Shown here: piece by piece, positions 63,297 through 64,000 of the stretch
How the letters are laid out: each line of letters begins with the position of its first letter
Position numbering within the stretch: the first letter of the stretch is position 1
NCBI GenBank assembly: GCA_020630015.1
Contig: JAHDCF010000010.1
Coordinates: forward strand, 1 to 64,000
Reading direction: 5' to 3'
Length of the DNA stretch: 64,000 nucleotides
DNA from: Planktomarina sp.
Lineage (GTDB): Bacteria; Pseudomonadota; Alphaproteobacteria; Rhodobacterales; Rhodobacteraceae
Notes under the pieces: generated by a model
The model's database searches: none
Told to the model about the DNA's origin: nothing
The model's input: the letters and a program-made list of their open reading frames with translations, nothing else
Translations under genes and position numbers: made by a program

Positions 63297-64000
63297 TGGT
63301 GAACGCGCAAAATAAACTGCAAGCTGAAATTAACCGGTGTAAAGATGTTGCGACCCAATACAAAAGCTGGGTGCGGCACAACACGGACGTTGTCGGTGCA
63401 CGCCAGTCGCAAATTGAACGCGACTGCGTGCAGATTGAAACCGAACTTAGCAGGCTCGCACGCGCATCGACTCGCCGCATGTGCGTCGGCGTTTTCGGTG
63501 CAAGCCAAGCAGGTAAATCTTATTTGATTTCGTCCTTAGCGGCGGAGCCCGGAGCCCAATTGGTCGCCAAAGCGGGTGATAAAACGCTTAATTTTATTGG
63601 TGATATTAACCCGTCGACAAGCGGCAAAGAAACCACAGGCGTCGTGACGCGGTTTTCTAGTATTGAAACCGTAGAAGACCCGAACTTTCCTATGGAATTG
63701 TCTCTTTTATCTGAAATGGACATCGCAAAAATCTTGAGCAATGCATATTTCGGAGATTTTGCTGAAAGCGTTCAAAAAAAGATCGCTTCCGCTGAGATCG
63801 ATGAGGTGCTTTCCAGCGCGATGGCAGGTGCCAGCAACGGTACGGCAGACAGAGCGTTTGAACTGTCGACATATCTCAAGTCGCAGCTTCAAGCCGACGT
63901 CTATTCAGCGAATTTTTCGGCGTTCGAAGGCAAATGGCGCCAGATTTCGGATGTGCTGGAAAACGGCACAGTTGAAAATCGCGTTCAAGTTTACAGCCTG
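63296..64000 (+). CDS. srfC: SrfC-like P-loop protein, N-terminal part (runs off window)
   Basis: The first 235 codons of a gene cut by the window end; it stays open through base 64000. After a helical N-terminus (IERDCVQIETELSRLA) comes a P-loop VGVFGASQAGKSYLISSLA (Walker A GASQAGKS, 68-75). A following STSGKETTGVVTRFS stretch is typical of the dynamin-like switch Thr region. SrfC is the usual partner of SrfB (PF10139). The 1-nt overlap with srfB shows coupling. The protein probably remodels or marks membranes with SrfB, but this is inference. Confidence 0.85.
   Translation, partial: MVNAQNKLQAEINRCKDVATQYKSWVRHNTDVVGARQSQIERDCVQIETELSRLARASTRRMCVGVFGASQAGKSYLISSLAAEPGAQLVAKAGDKTLNFIGDINPSTSGKETTGVVTRFSSIETVEDPNFPMELSLLSEMDIAKILSNAYFGDFAESVQKKIASAEIDEVLSSAMAGASNGTADRAFELSTYLKSQLQADVYSANFSAFEGKWRQISDVLENGTVENRVQVYSL

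Noticed and set aside
1..64000. CRISPR arrays or rRNA operons
   Set aside because: No regularly spaced 25-40 bp repeats and no rRNA-like sequence were found on either strand by reading.

Overview
The window looks like chromosomal DNA of a marine alphaproteobacterium of the Rhodobacteraceae (Roseobacter group). Supporting signs are a circularly permuted two-piece tmRNA gene on the minus strand with a readable tag (ANDNKAPMALAA), a DMSP-type acryloyl-CoA reductase (acuI), the trgB-cysK pair, a MetF / pterin-binding methyltransferase / PF13769 gene set of the kind linked to split B12-dependent methionine synthase, and moderate-GC codon use. These assignments come from reading the proteins; no database search was possible.

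Positions 1-38340 are ordinary core genome. In order: DUF3422 protein, two M20 peptidase-family hydrolases (argE and a HipO-like amidohydrolase), two secreted orphans, a CaiB transferase/acyl-CoA dehydrogenase pair, moaA, a lipoprotein, alkD-glmS-glmU (amino-sugar precursors for the cell wall), a HAD phosphatase, a DegT aminotransferase, an orphan, glucokinase, the methyl-folate cluster, ppx and rlmE, glpD-glpK (glycerol-3-phosphate use), chromate transport/resistance, ssrA, DUF1194 and DUF4345 proteins, acuI, a class V aminotransferase, photolyase, cyclopropane-fatty-acid synthase, trgB, cysK and a DUF3772/MscS channel. A tRNA-Ser(GGA) ends this block.

Positions 38472-51960 are accessory DNA next to that tRNA. 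First comes a serine recombinase with a DUF2924 partner and a coupled 31-codon ORF. Then comes a truncated phage module (AT-hook protein, ParB-methyltransferase, DUF5681) and a thermonuclease. After that comes a nest of insertion sequences: an IS3 orfA fragment split by a precisely bounded 3326-bp IS1595-type unit (24-bp perfect inverted repeats, 8-bp target duplication), an intact IS3 element with a T TTA AAG frameshift site, a 5'-truncated IS6 transposase and an IS481 transposase with a nonsense codon. The IS1595-type unit carries its own cargo: a ribbon-helix-helix protein, a full-length DUF262-DUF1524 (GmrSD/type IV restriction-like) nuclease and two tiny proteins, all overlapping or closely spaced.

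Positions 52105-64000 hold the most interesting locus. A tight four-gene minus-strand operon encodes a MacB/FtsX-like ABC exporter (ATPase and permease fused) and three exported proteins: a coiled-coil/Pro-rich protein, a 708-aa protein with an acidic linker, and an 832-aa von Willebrand factor A protein. Divergent from it, a plus-strand operon starts with a 958-aa SrfB-like actin/Hsp70-fold ATPase that overlaps by one base a SrfC-like P-loop protein cut by the window edge. I propose that the two operons form one envelope-spanning machine of unknown function.
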